DNA of 49,961 nucleotides from Pseudobdellovibrionaceae bacterium (GTDB lineage Bacteria; Bdellovibrionota; UBA1018; UBA6935): NCBI GenBank assembly GCA_002722705.1, contig PBMP01000106.1, positions 1 to 49,961 of the forward strand, read 5' to 3'. Shown piece by piece: positions 33,229 to 41,700 of this stretch (position 1 is its first letter; each line of letters starts with the position of its first letter). The notes under the pieces were generated by a model. It saw only the letters and a program-made list of their open reading frames with translations, ran no database searches and was not told where the DNA came from. The position numbers and the translations under genes were made by a program.

Positions 33229-33897
33229 ATGACTTGCGCATCGGAAGTTAAAAAACCAGTATTTGTCCACGCGCACACGTTAAACGATACCATTGTTGCA
33301 TTTGCACGACTAGAACAACTATTCCGGACCCAAACGCTTTGTAGCACACCGTGGTTAGCTGCTCACGGGGGAGCGTTAGCATTTGCGTGGGCCGCTACCG
33401 GCGTGCGCATTGAAGAGATTGCAACCGCAATCGCTGCGTGCGCTACCATAGATGAGCTCGCCCGGTGTACGCTGAACGACCAGGCCCACACCGTTCTGAA
33501 CAACACCGACTTTTCTCTTATTCTGAGCAAAGGCAACGCGTGGCATTCTCGCGAAGAGAAAATTGTTACCAAGTTCAAGTTTGGGTGCCACCGAGATCTG
33601 TGCGCTCTAGTTGCTGCAAGCTGTAGCTTCCCAAAACTGAGTGACGGCGTGTGCAGTCAACAAAATGTTTCTATTCACAATGCAAAAAATCAACACAAAA
33701 TGCTACCGCTGCCTCAAACCAACGACATCAACGTGCAGCTTTACAGCCCAGCACCACAGTGCATGCGCGAATTGCCAGCGGTGTCAAAAGAGTCGGTGTG
33801 CGGGCTTTACTACATGACTACACAGATGTGGACTGCTGCGCGACTACCGCCAGTTCTTGAAAGTTCTGAAATTCCCGCCTCAAATCCAACGCGGTGA
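33229..33897 (+). CDS. Unknown protein, 222 aa
   Basis: Starts at ATG 33229 (MTCASEVKKPVFV), 33 nt from the divergent kinase ATG. The first 130 residues look like an alpha/beta or helical domain (IVAFARLEQLFRTQTL, EEIATAIAACATIDELARC). The C-terminal part holds several Cys (GCHRDLC, ASCSF, GVCSQ, QCMREL, SVCGLYY) without a known zinc spacing. The last 80 nt lie antisense to the C-terminus of histone H3. No function recognised. Confidence 0.6.
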   Translation: MTCASEVKKPVFVHAHTLNDTIVAFARLEQLFRTQTLCSTPWLAAHGGALAFAWAATGVRIEEIATAIAACATIDELARCTLNDQAHTVLNNTDFSLILSKGNAWHSREEKIVTKFKFGCHRDLCALVAASCSFPKLSDGVCSQQNVSIHNAKNQHKMLPLPQTNDINVQLYSPAPQCMRELPAVSKESVCGLYYMTTQMWTAARLPPVLESSEIPASNPTR

Positions 33898-34276
33898 CCG
33901 TGATTTTTTTGCGGTCACACGCACGCAGCTGTGCCTTTTTAAACAACGACACGGCCAGGTCCTCGGCCGCGGTGCGCAATGCTTCGATTGCATCTGCGTT
34001 AAACCGCATGGGCTCGTTATCTAATCCTTTGTGGTTCTGAGCAATCTCGCGGATCCACCTGGCGCATGGTGCTTTGGGCAGCAGCAACTCGGTACCCTTT
34101 TGGTACCGCCGGATTTCGCGGAGCGCCACCGTGCCCGGGCGGTATCTGTGCGGCTTGCGCGCAATCTGTTTGACCTTTCGCAGACTTTGATCCCCATCCT
34201 CCTTCTGATCTGAAGTTTTTGTAGTTCCATTAGAAAGGGGTTTTCGTTTTTCCGGAGTGTGCTTGACGCGAACCAT
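33818..34276 (-). CDS. Viral histone H3, divergent, 152 aa
   Basis: Residues 41-60 (KPHRYRPGTVALREIRRYQK) match canonical H3 alphaN almost exactly. They are followed by GTELLLPKAPCARWIREIAQ and a histone fold ending ITVTALDLRR, so H3 is certain. Differences from cellular H3: the 40-residue tail lacks ARTKQ and both ARKS sites, so the Lys4, Lys9 and Lys27 contexts are absent. About four residues are inserted after the Lys79 equivalent (HKGLDNEPMRF). The H3-H3' interface Cys110 and His113 positions read Arg and Asp (QLRACDRKK). The C-terminus is extended by about ten residues. It probably packages or marks viral DNA. ATG 34276 is the start. Confidence 0.93.
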   Translation of the reverse strand: MVRVKHTPEKRKPLSNGTTKTSDQKEDGDQSLRKVKQIARKPHRYRPGTVALREIRRYQKGTELLLPKAPCARWIREIAQNHKGLDNEPMRFNADAIEALRTAAEDLAVSLFKKAQLRACDRKKITVTALDLRREFQNFQELAVVAQQSTSV

Positions 34277-34339
34277 GATGAATTGATATGTACGAAAAAG
34301 TGTGGACCACTTAGCTCAAAGTTGATTTTATGCACAAAT

Positions 34340-34353
34340 TTACCAGCTGGCAA
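34340..34353. promoter_or_regulatory. Palindrome TTACCAGCTGGCAA, copy 2
   Basis: Matches TTGCCA-NN-TGGCAA with one change. It lies 64-77 nt upstream of the histone H3 ATG (34276, minus strand) and about 95-105 nt upstream of the plus-strand ATG at 34446. Confidence 0.5.
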
Positions 34354-34405
34354 AAACAGGCCTAATTGCAACCCGATATGCAATTATTTGACACAATTTG
34401 GCTCC

Positions 34406-34412
34406 TATATAT
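34406..34412 (+). promoter_or_regulatory. TATA box for the gene at 34446
   Basis: TATATAT, 34-40 nt before the ATG. It argues for that ATG over the in-frame TTG at 34398, which would lie upstream of the box. Confidence 0.55.
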
Positions 34413-34445
34413 CATTCTCCAGCTTTGATCAAATTCTTTAGCGCA

Positions 34446-34880
34446 ATGGACGACATTGAAGTACCGTGGTGGGCGACCCAGCCGTTTCACATGCTGTTTG
34501 GCACCCACGAGGCGCTGCCGGCCTACATCAGCACCGAAGCAATCCACAGCGTGGTCAAAAAGCACGGGTACGGCAACCTTCAGGCCGACGACAACGCGGT
34601 GTCGCTGTGGACGGATCGTAACGGCAAACAGCTGGCCCGGGTTCGCTTTACCGGGGTCAACCAAAACTCGGCGCATTTCAAGCGCAACCTGAAAATTGTG
34701 GAAGCAGCTCGCGCCGGCAAAGCAATTGTGCACTCGTATAAGCGTCGACGGCGGGGCGAAGACGACACCACGTTGGAGCTGGTGGGATACATTGACCGCC
34801 GGGTTTCCCAGCTCGACCCGCCCGAGGCCGTTTTGATTCGAAACCAAAGCGACCCCGCTGGAACGGGTGCCTCGGTGTAG
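34446..34880 (+). CDS. Unknown basic protein, 144 aa
   Basis: Starts at ATG 34446 (MDDIEVPWWATQPFHML). An N-terminal acidic/aromatic segment is followed by a mixed alpha/beta domain (TEAIHSVVKKHGYGNL, DNAVSLWTDRNGKQLARVRF), then a basic patch (SYKRRRRGEDD) that could be an NLS, and a short tail. It is divergent from histone H3 and the first of three closely packed plus-strand genes (3 nt and 4 nt gaps). It may be expressed with replication or chromatin genes. Function unknown. Confidence 0.65.
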   Translation: MDDIEVPWWATQPFHMLFGTHEALPAYISTEAIHSVVKKHGYGNLQADDNAVSLWTDRNGKQLARVRFTGVNQNSAHFKRNLKIVEAARAGKAIVHSYKRRRRGEDDTTLELVGYIDRRVSQLDPPEAVLIRNQSDPAGTGASV

Positions 34881-34883
34881 ACC

Positions 34884-35294
34884 ATGGAAACCTTTGGCAC
34901 GTTTGCGCGCGGCGAAGCCGCCGATTTAATGCGAATTTCGCGGAGCACATTGACGTTTACTCTGACTTATCGCGCGGTCACCTCTCTGGTGGATCAGAAG
35001 CAGCGCCACATGGCGCTGGTGGGGATTGGGGTGTGCGCTATTATTTTCATTAGTAAAAGCATTGCTCACTTTGCCTCAACCACCAAGTCAAAGCATTTTT
35101 TTGCGTTTTTGGATCTAATTGCGCACTTGGCCCAGTTGACATCCGAAGTGGCCACTCAGTTTGTGTCCAACCTGGTGGCCATCTTGTTGGGCACCGCGTT
35201 CTCAGAAGCAATCGATCTGTGGTGGATTATTTTATTTGCCCTGTTTGGCGTTTGCATAGTGTGGTACGTGACCGAAGATCTCAAGTCGGCGTAA
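34884..35294 (+). CDS. Membrane protein with two to three spans, 136 aa
   Basis: ATG 34884 lies 3 nt after the previous stop. Hydrophobic segments are at about residues 43-60 (MALVGIGVCAIIFISKSIA), 70-105 (Leu/Ala/Phe-rich, possibly amphipathic helix plus span) and 112-130 (LWWIILFALFGVCIVWYV). The N-terminus is soluble with Arg/Thr-rich sequence. This architecture resembles small peroxisomal or ER membrane proteins, but no motif is decisive. The HNH gene follows 4 nt later. Confidence 0.6.
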   Translation: METFGTFARGEAADLMRISRSTLTFTLTYRAVTSLVDQKQRHMALVGIGVCAIIFISKSIAHFASTTKSKHFFAFLDLIAHLAQLTSEVATQFVSNLVAILLGTAFSEAIDLWWIILFALFGVCIVWYVTEDLKSA

Positions 35295-35298
35295 CGCA

Positions 35299-35766
35299 AT
35301 GTCCTTAGCTATTACTAAGCGCGGGACTGTCTCCGCCGCGGTCACACGGCAGGTAGCAGCTGGGCAACGGTGGACATGCGCTGGGTGTGCTACGCTGCTT
35401 CCCGCGGCGTTTCAAATTGATCACATCAACCCGCTGTGGGCGGGGGGGGCCGACGAGCTGCACAACTTGCAGGCATTATGCGCCAACTGCCACGCAGACA
35501 AAACCCAAAAAGAAAGCATACTCAGGAGAGAGAACGCAAATAAAGCCGACAAATTAAATGCATACGATAACCGAACCGACATTGTAATATCGCCTACCAA
35601 ATTTCAGTGCGTTGAGTGCCTTCAAATTCGACATCGTACCACCGCTCACCCCGTGTGCTGGGTAATTGAACGGCGCTTCAGCCCGGAAGCGGCCGCGGCG
35701 GCAACGCGCCGCGTAGCCACCGCGTTAGCTTCATTTGAATTTGCCCCGTTTAATAAAACTGATTAA
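35299..35766 (+). CDS. HNH endonuclease, 155 aa
   Basis: A classic HNH core is visible: Cys27-x2-Cys30 (WTCAGCATLL), then IDHINPLWAGGADELHNLQ (His42 of the IDH motif, Asn/His of the centre), then CANCHADKT (zinc Cys pair and final His). HNH enzymes nick or cut DNA with a beta-beta-alpha-metal site. A second Cys/His group (FQCVECLQIRHRTTAHPVC) near 107-125 may bind another zinc. It is free-standing, not in an intron or intein, and ATG 35299 follows the membrane gene by 4 nt. It could be a homing-type mobile gene or a genome-processing nuclease. The nuclease assignment is strong, the role is not. Confidence 0.85.
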   Translation: MSLAITKRGTVSAAVTRQVAAGQRWTCAGCATLLPAAFQIDHINPLWAGGADELHNLQALCANCHADKTQKESILRRENANKADKLNAYDNRTDIVISPTKFQCVECLQIRHRTTAHPVCWVIERRFSPEAAAAATRRVATALASFEFAPFNKTD

Positions 35767-35773
35767 TCTAGGT

Positions 35774-36508
35774 TTATTTGTATACTTGTCGCACCACGTA
35801 CGGCACATATCGATTCCCGTGCCGGCGTTGAAGCCGCCCCAGCCGCTGCTTGAGCGCGTTGGTGCGGTGTTGGCCGTACGTTGTTCTATTGTACGAGGAG
35901 GCGTGTTTTTGGTCGTGAAGAGTGCCCTCCGCGTAATTGGTGTGACTGACTGGAGCAACTTTGACGGCGGGTGGGATGGGCGTCCATGTTTGCGGGATCA
36001 AATAATATGGGTTGGTAAACCGTTCGTGCTGAACAGCCGGCACCTTCCCGTGTTCAAACAGCTCGCGGTCCGTTTTGAATATTTTACCGCACGCTGCACA
36101 CTCAAAGTCTCCGTACTTGTCCACCGGCGTGCACCATCGTCCCCCCCCTTTGATGGCCAGGTTCGGCAACGTGGCCAGCAACGCATCGCGCCGCTTCGGC
36201 GCACACCAAATGGGTCCACAGAATTTGGTGCCCGCGCGGACCGTGATTGCACACCGCTGGTTCACACCGTTGACCACAATGTGTTCTACCTTGTGCGGCC
36301 GCACTGATCGCGTTTCGTATCGACCCCCGAGCGCGTGCAGATACAGCACGGTGTCCACTGCTGCAAGGGCGGTCACAACGCCGCGGTAATACGCCACCAC
36401 CACGGTGTTGGGCACAATTTTAATGGATTGATGCTTCAACACCTTTTCGCCGGAGTCGATTTTAAAAATTGTTTCGGGGGTGCGTTCGGGTATATCCATT
36501 GCGTCCAT
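35774..36508 (-). CDS. C2H2-like zinc-finger protein, 244 aa
   Basis: I start at ATG 36508 (MDAMDIPERTPET). An ATG at 36628 would add a Ser/Pro/Ala-rich 40-residue leader and overlap the divergent gene by 41 nt. The centre has a CxxC...H...H finger (CAACGKIFKTDRELFEH, then GKVPAVQH), close to C2H2 spacing, and an upstream Cys pair (CGPIWCAPKRRD). The C-terminus is Arg/Tyr/His-rich (LKQRLGRLQRRHGNRY). It is likely nucleic-acid binding. It is convergent with the HNH gene, 7 nt between stops. Specific role unknown. Confidence 0.6.
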   Translation of the reverse strand: MDAMDIPERTPETIFKIDSGEKVLKHQSIKIVPNTVVVAYYRGVVTALAAVDTVLYLHALGGRYETRSVRPHKVEHIVVNGVNQRCAITVRAGTKFCGPIWCAPKRRDALLATLPNLAIKGGGRWCTPVDKYGDFECAACGKIFKTDRELFEHGKVPAVQHERFTNPYYLIPQTWTPIPPAVKVAPVSHTNYAEGTLHDQKHASSYNRTTYGQHRTNALKQRLGRLQRRHGNRYVPYVVRQVYK

Positions 36509-36587
36509 AATATTAGTAAGGTTTGTTGCCTCCAATTTTACCGGCAGTGCGTCAATCAGAATTGGCGAGGTCACCGGAGTTGCCACA

Positions 36588-37160
36588 ATGGACGCACTCG
36601 ATGGTGATCTGGACGGGGATAACGACATGACGTGCGTCACCGTTTCTGGCCCCGATGCGTTCGAACCGGCGTATCGCTTGTGCGGAACTGGAGCGGGCCC
36701 ACAGTGCGCTGCGTCCGGAGCGTTTTGTTTTTTTTGCGCCTTTTCAGAATCGCCAGCTGGCAGCGAACGGGGGTTGGTGGAAGACCTCAAAGAGTTGGTG
36801 CGGCAGCTCAACACGGAACGCAAAGAGATCGAGGTGATTGCGGAAGCGGTGTATCACGCTTACAACGACATGGTTCGCGACGAAGTTGAGTGGACCGCGC
36901 CAAACGGCAAAGTGTATGAAAAACCGGAGTGGACCGTCGCCACCATTCAAAAACACCTGCTGTTTTCCACCGAGTTTGAAGAGCTGTTTGAAAACGGCGT
37001 GGACCAAATCTTTCACTCCTTAATTTATAGGCTCAACGATCGAGCAATCAATGCGGCTGACAAGAGCGTGGACAAGGAAACCCACGGCATGTTGATGGAC
37101 ACCATTAGAAACTTTAGAGCGTGGAAAAAGGATCGGCGTCAGGCTGCTCGGAAAGTGTAA
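36588..37160 (+). CDS. Protein with N-terminal Cys4 cluster, 190 aa
   Basis: Starts at ATG 36588 (MDALDGDLDGDNDM). After an acidic leader, Cys32, Cys40, Cys47 and Cys50 (YRLCGTGAGPQC, then GAFCFFCAF) form a probable zinc site. The rest is helical and charged, with recognisable folded character (LVEDLKELVRQLNTERKEIE, EWTVATIQKHLLFSTEFEEL, NFRAWKKDRRQ). The combination of a compact Cys4 knuckle and a long helical domain is what small viral transcription or DNA-associated factors look like, but I cannot name a family. It overlaps the convergent 190-aa gene by 47 nt. Confidence 0.65.
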   Translation: MDALDGDLDGDNDMTCVTVSGPDAFEPAYRLCGTGAGPQCAASGAFCFFCAFSESPAGSERGLVEDLKELVRQLNTERKEIEVIAEAVYHAYNDMVRDEVEWTAPNGKVYEKPEWTVATIQKHLLFSTEFEELFENGVDQIFHSLIYRLNDRAINAADKSVDKETHGMLMDTIRNFRAWKKDRRQAARKV

Positions 37161-37686
37161 AGTTGCGCTGTGGCCACCCAAACGCGTTGGCCACATCAGC
37201 TGTGGTAGAGTCCGGCGGACAAGTAGACAACCACGCGGTTTCGTGCCGCCACTCCTGCGAAGAGTCGTGGAGGATAGTCCACAATTCGTCGGCAAACAGT
37301 GGCTGTATGGCCGACACCCCAACGGCTTTTACAAAGTCCGGGTGGTGGCTTGTCTTTAGATTTTCCGCCACTTCTTTGGGGTTAAATATTGGAGCTGGAG
37401 CGGCTTGTTCTTGTGCGACCAGCAACCCGCGACGGAGGAACGTGGAGTGCATCGCAAACGAATTTACGCAGCAGCTGTGCTGGTGTATTACAGCCGCGTA
37501 TTTGTTGTTAAACATGCCGCACATCAATGCGTGCGGAGCCGACCCTGTCGACGGGTACATGGTCTCAATCTGTTGCGCAATCCACTGCGCAAACATATCT
37601 GCATCGGCTGTTAACAAGTCTGTGTTGGGCTCACACAAAATAAGGAGATCGTGTTTACGGTCAGACGGGGCAAAAAACACAAACAT
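37114..37686 (-). CDS. Unknown protein, 190 aa
   Basis: Starts at ATG 37686 (MFVFFAPSDRKHDLL), supported by a TATA-like GTATATTG (minus strand) about 30-36 nt upstream; the TTG-led frame to 37791 is rejected. The first 110 residues look alpha/beta, with two Cys-containing turns (LMCGMFNNKYAAVIHQHSCC) that could be a papain-like or metal site, but spacing alone is not convincing. The end is Pro/Asp-rich. It is divergent from the coiled-coil gene at 37765 and shares a TATA-containing region with it. Function unknown. Confidence 0.6.
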   Translation of the reverse strand: MFVFFAPSDRKHDLLILCEPNTDLLTADADMFAQWIAQQIETMYPSTGSAPHALMCGMFNNKYAAVIHQHSCCVNSFAMHSTFLRRGLLVAQEQAAPAPIFNPKEVAENLKTSHHPDFVKAVGVSAIQPLFADELWTILHDSSQEWRHETAWLSTCPPDSTTADVANAFGWPQRNFTLSEQPDADPFSTL

Positions 37687-37714
37687 GACCACTTGATGTG
37701 TACATGCAACGGTG

Positions 37715-37735
37715 GCAATATACCTCTTTATATAA
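37715..37735. promoter_or_regulatory. Divergent promoter with two TATA-like elements
   Basis: CAATATACC (about 37716-37724) lies 30-38 nt upstream of the minus-strand ATG at 37686. TATATAA (37729-37735) lies 30-36 nt upstream of the plus-strand ATG at 37765. The two boxes are only a few bases apart. Confidence 0.55.
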
Positions 37736-37764
37736 TAGACATCCACAAATAGTGCTGCATTATC

Positions 37765-38781
37765 ATGCAACTTGTTCTCGGCCCTACGCAAACGTGCATC
37801 ACCTTGCCCGATGATTTTATCTTAGCATGCAATCTCAAAACCCCGATACAAGACGTAATTCACCAATGCACAATCGACAGCGTGCTGCACACCATTCGCG
37901 CGTGGAAGCTTTATAAATTTGAAAGCCTGTTGAACAGCACGCACTTTCCGTGGTGGGAAGCTGCGGTAGTGGCACAGCGATGCAACAACGCTGAGCTAAT
38001 TGATGCGTTGCAATCCTTTGTTGTGGACAAGCACATCAACGGCAATTACAACATTCGAATTGTTTGGACCCGAATGCAATACTTATCCATTCAACACAAC
38101 GCGTATGCTCGGCACCACCCTTACAAATACTTTGACGTAGACGAGCTCACCCCGCTCATAAACAACCCGGAGCTCGTCGACTTTGGGCGAGTAACCGCAG
38201 AGCGGTTTAAAACGCGGCTGCAAACAAAAAGCCGAACGTGCCACGAACTTCAGATATTGGCCGCACGAATTAACTTGAAGCCGCCAACGCTCTCGTGCGT
38301 CAACTTTTGTGTAGACGGAAAATCGTACGTGTGTGTCGGCCCTCCGCACAACGACTGCGATGCCGCTTTAGAACTGTTAAAAAGTAATGTTACCATCCAA
38401 GAAGGAGTTCCGAAGTGGCTAATAACCCAGATGACGGAAGCCAACGACACGCTAGACAAACTTGAGCAAAAACTAGACTGTGCAATTGAAAAGTACGAAC
38501 AACTGCAACTGTCGGCAAACTTTATTATCGGCCATTTAAAACGGTTCACCGACGTCTACAACCTCAAAAACAGCATAATAAATTTGATGACACAAAACAT
38601 ACAACGTCAATCTGAAGCCGTACAAGCTCTACAGCACGAAGTCAACGTGCAGACGGAGATTACAAACAAGCTGCAAGACACTATGGACTGGTACGTCCGA
38701 GAAACAGACGAAATAAAACTGTTTGTTCAATGGAAAACCGACTGCGTAGCACTAGAGGCTAAGCTAAGTGCCACCGCATAA
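37765..38781 (+). CDS. Coiled-coil protein, 338 aa
   Basis: Starts at ATG 37765 (MQLVLGPTQTCITLP). Residues 1-200 form a mixed domain with several Trp and Cys. Residues about 215-335 are a long charged heptad region (NDTLDKLEQKLDCAIEKYEQ, QSEAVQALQHEVNVQTEI) that should form one or two coiled coils, so oligomerisation is likely. No catalytic or membrane motif. The stop is 7 nt from the stop of the convergent ATPase gene. A structural or scaffolding role is possible; not recognised. Confidence 0.7.
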   Translation: MQLVLGPTQTCITLPDDFILACNLKTPIQDVIHQCTIDSVLHTIRAWKLYKFESLLNSTHFPWWEAAVVAQRCNNAELIDALQSFVVDKHINGNYNIRIVWTRMQYLSIQHNAYARHHPYKYFDVDELTPLINNPELVDFGRVTAERFKTRLQTKSRTCHELQILAARINLKPPTLSCVNFCVDGKSYVCVGPPHNDCDAALELLKSNVTIQEGVPKWLITQMTEANDTLDKLEQKLDCAIEKYEQLQLSANFIIGHLKRFTDVYNLKNSIINLMTQNIQRQSEAVQALQHEVNVQTEITNKLQDTMDWYVRETDEIKLFVQWKTDCVALEAKLSATA

Positions 38782-38788
38782 CTTGAGC

Positions 38789-41700
38789 CTATTCTTCATC
38801 AGAGCTTTCTTGGTCGGTTACGCTTTCGCTTAATCGCTGCATCACGCGCCTGCGCTTCATAATCTTCGAACGCCGCTCATTTATTTCCGGGCTAATTATA
38901 TCTCGATCAGAGTTGTTGTCCTCTTCTGAACTCTGAGACGGCATCTCGCGCTTCTGGCGTAATGGCGTGTCTACAATAGAGGTCTGGTCATTGTACACTA
39001 CAAAGGTTCGGACCGCCTCGTAGGTTTTAATACTTTCTTCGAAGAGCATGCCTGCCACGTAGGGCTCCATCGTGTCCGAAGTCATCATCATGGCCCCGTC
39101 CACATCCTTGATTTGCTTATCGGCCGGCAGCTCGCAGTTGAGGTACCCTACCGCGGCGGGAATCACATGCTCGGGCTCATCTCGACGCTTCCCAACGCAG
39201 AACGAAATCTCGTACTCTTCGTACGTCACCTTGATGCGCGCAACAACGCTATACATCACATCGTAATGCAGGTGGTACGGTGCGTCGCAGCCTAAGTATC
39301 GCTTGCAGTGCGCATCTTGAACAATTTGGTACAGCGGCGTGTGCGCCGCCGGGTTGAACTCCACCTCCGCGTATTCCCGAGGAAGCAAATCGTCGCTCAT
39401 TGACGGAGACGTCATGTTCTCCACCCGCATGGTCAAAGTGGTGTGCTTAAAGCAACCGCTCGCGTGGCGATCGGCGTTGTTGTTCTGCACCCGAATGGTC
39501 TTGTGCTTGTCCAGCATCGTCGCCGTAATCGGCACCTCGTTGAGACCAATTCCGCGCTTGCACTGAAGCCCTTCCACAAAGGCATCCCCGGGACGGTGCG
39601 ATCCACCAAGAATCAACGCCAGCTCCGAAATGCTCCGAATTTCGGCCTCAATCGGCGACTGCGTCGACGATGCCGTCACCTGGAGCAGCGCATCGAGCGG
39701 CACCTTCAGCACTCCGATGCCCATCCGCTTCTCTTTCTTGTAGGTGCCATTTGCAGGAGCCACCGTCAAGATGCCTCCATCGGGCAGCGGATCCTGCCAC
39801 GACGCCGGGATCTGCGACGACTCCATCGACGACACCTCGTGAATGCGGCCAACTCGAACTTGCAACCAGTCGCCACCAGCGTGGTAGTCCGTCTTGAACG
39901 AGCAGACACCCGACATGGCCATCATGGTCAACTCTCGGTGCAGCGTGTCCTGATCAATCGACTCGAGCTGCGGCGGCAAGTCGCGCTGCACCACCGCCTG
40001 GTTCTCAAACATGTTGAGCACATCCCGGCTGAAGCAGACAAACGACTCCGTGTCATAGTCCAAATCCCAGTCACTCGGGTCGTTTTCAAAAATGTGCCGC
40101 AGCGAAGCCCAGATGGTATTGGTCAGCCCGGTCCGCACCTCGGGTCGCAGCACATACGACGCCAGCACGGTCACGTACTTTTTCAGCGGGTACTTTAAGA
40201 TTGTGGTGCCTTTGTGTTGCGAATGCCGCATGTCAACCATCGTCTGCTTCACCACCGAAAGACCGTGCTGGCTCGGCAACATCGCCTGCACCCCGCCGTA
40301 GTCAAAGGGGGTTAATGTGGTCATAAAGTACCGATTATCACACCCGGTCTCGGACCGGCCTCGCACCGGGCCTTGCGCATCAAAGGCTACGTTCGAGCGG
40401 ATCGCCGCCACCACCTCGTCAAAGACTTCGTTCGTGCCGGTCAGCTCCATCACCCGCCACATCGCCCGCAGCGCATCAGTGTCGGTGACCCACGAGCTGG
40501 CCACAATGTACCGAATGAACTCAACGTCCAGCTTGGCTGTCGATGGCATCGTGTGGCGTACGTGCTGAAGCCACGCCGACGACACCCGCTCGGCCATCAG
40601 CGCCACCGACAACGCCTCGATGTGCGCCATCGCCCGCACCCGGAAGCGCTTCTGGAACAGCGACCCCAGCTTGGTGCGAGCCAGAGCAATCAGCACATCG
40701 TACATCGCCGTAGTCGGCTGGAAAAACCCAGCAGCGTGGGTCTTCCAGAAGCTGTACGTCAGCGCTCTCACCAGCCGCTGCACCGTGGTCACCGCCGTCT
40801 TCTCGTCTTTTCGCCGGGGCCGAGACACGGCGTTTAATGTTGCATTGTGCTCCGAGTACCCAGCTCGGGTCTGCCCGGGGTGGAAAATGATCGCCCGGTC
40901 CTGGAGAGCCCGATCTTTCTCCGCTAACGTGTCGTTGGCGTTGCCGGCAATCGCCTCCAGCTTCAGAAACCGAAAGTCGGTCGGCGTCCACACTCCGCTG
41001 GCGGTCTGCTGCTGCCGCGAATGCTCAATCACCCCATCCGCCAACGCGGTCTTGCGGGTGGCAAACGAGCTGGGGTGCAGCGACCCCTCGAGCTCATCCA
41101 TAAAGGTGTGCAGCAGCACCGACATGCGGTGGGTAGAGCCTTGCCCGCTGGTGGTGCCGTTGCTCTTGGAAATCGCGGCCTTGGGAGTGCACGCTTTGGA
41201 CGTCTTCAACGCCACCGACTTGCCCACCCCAGCTTTGCTAACCGCCACCATAAACACGGCAGGGTACTGCGTGCTCAGCATCGCGGCCCGGCCAAAGCTA
41301 CCCGCGTGAAACATGCAGATCGCCGCCTGTGACTGCGTCAGCTGGCACCCTTCGGTAAACATGTCCGCTCGATCCGCCATCAGGAACGAATCCAGCCCGT
41401 ACCGTTTGTTCATCCGCCGGCACATGTACTCGTTGGTCCGCGTCAGGTACTCAAACGCTTTTTGCGACGCCGCGCTCTTGTGCTTCGGCCCAATCTTTTT
41501 CATAATAGACTCGTACTCGCGCTCCACCGCGTAGTACACCCCGGGAACCCCGGCCTGAGACGGATCCCTGAAGAGCGTCTTCATCACCCGCGGTGCGTAC
41601 TGCTCAATCAACGCGTGCGGCTGATTGTTGAGAAAGTAGGCCTGCCGAATGATCTCGGTCTTACGCCGAGCCGAAGCCAGCGCCCGAAAGAAGCTGTCGA

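Noticed and set aside
39443-40198. Plus-strand frame of 251 codons within the large ATPase
   Set aside because: Arg/His/Gln-rich shadow of a GC-rich gene on the other strand.
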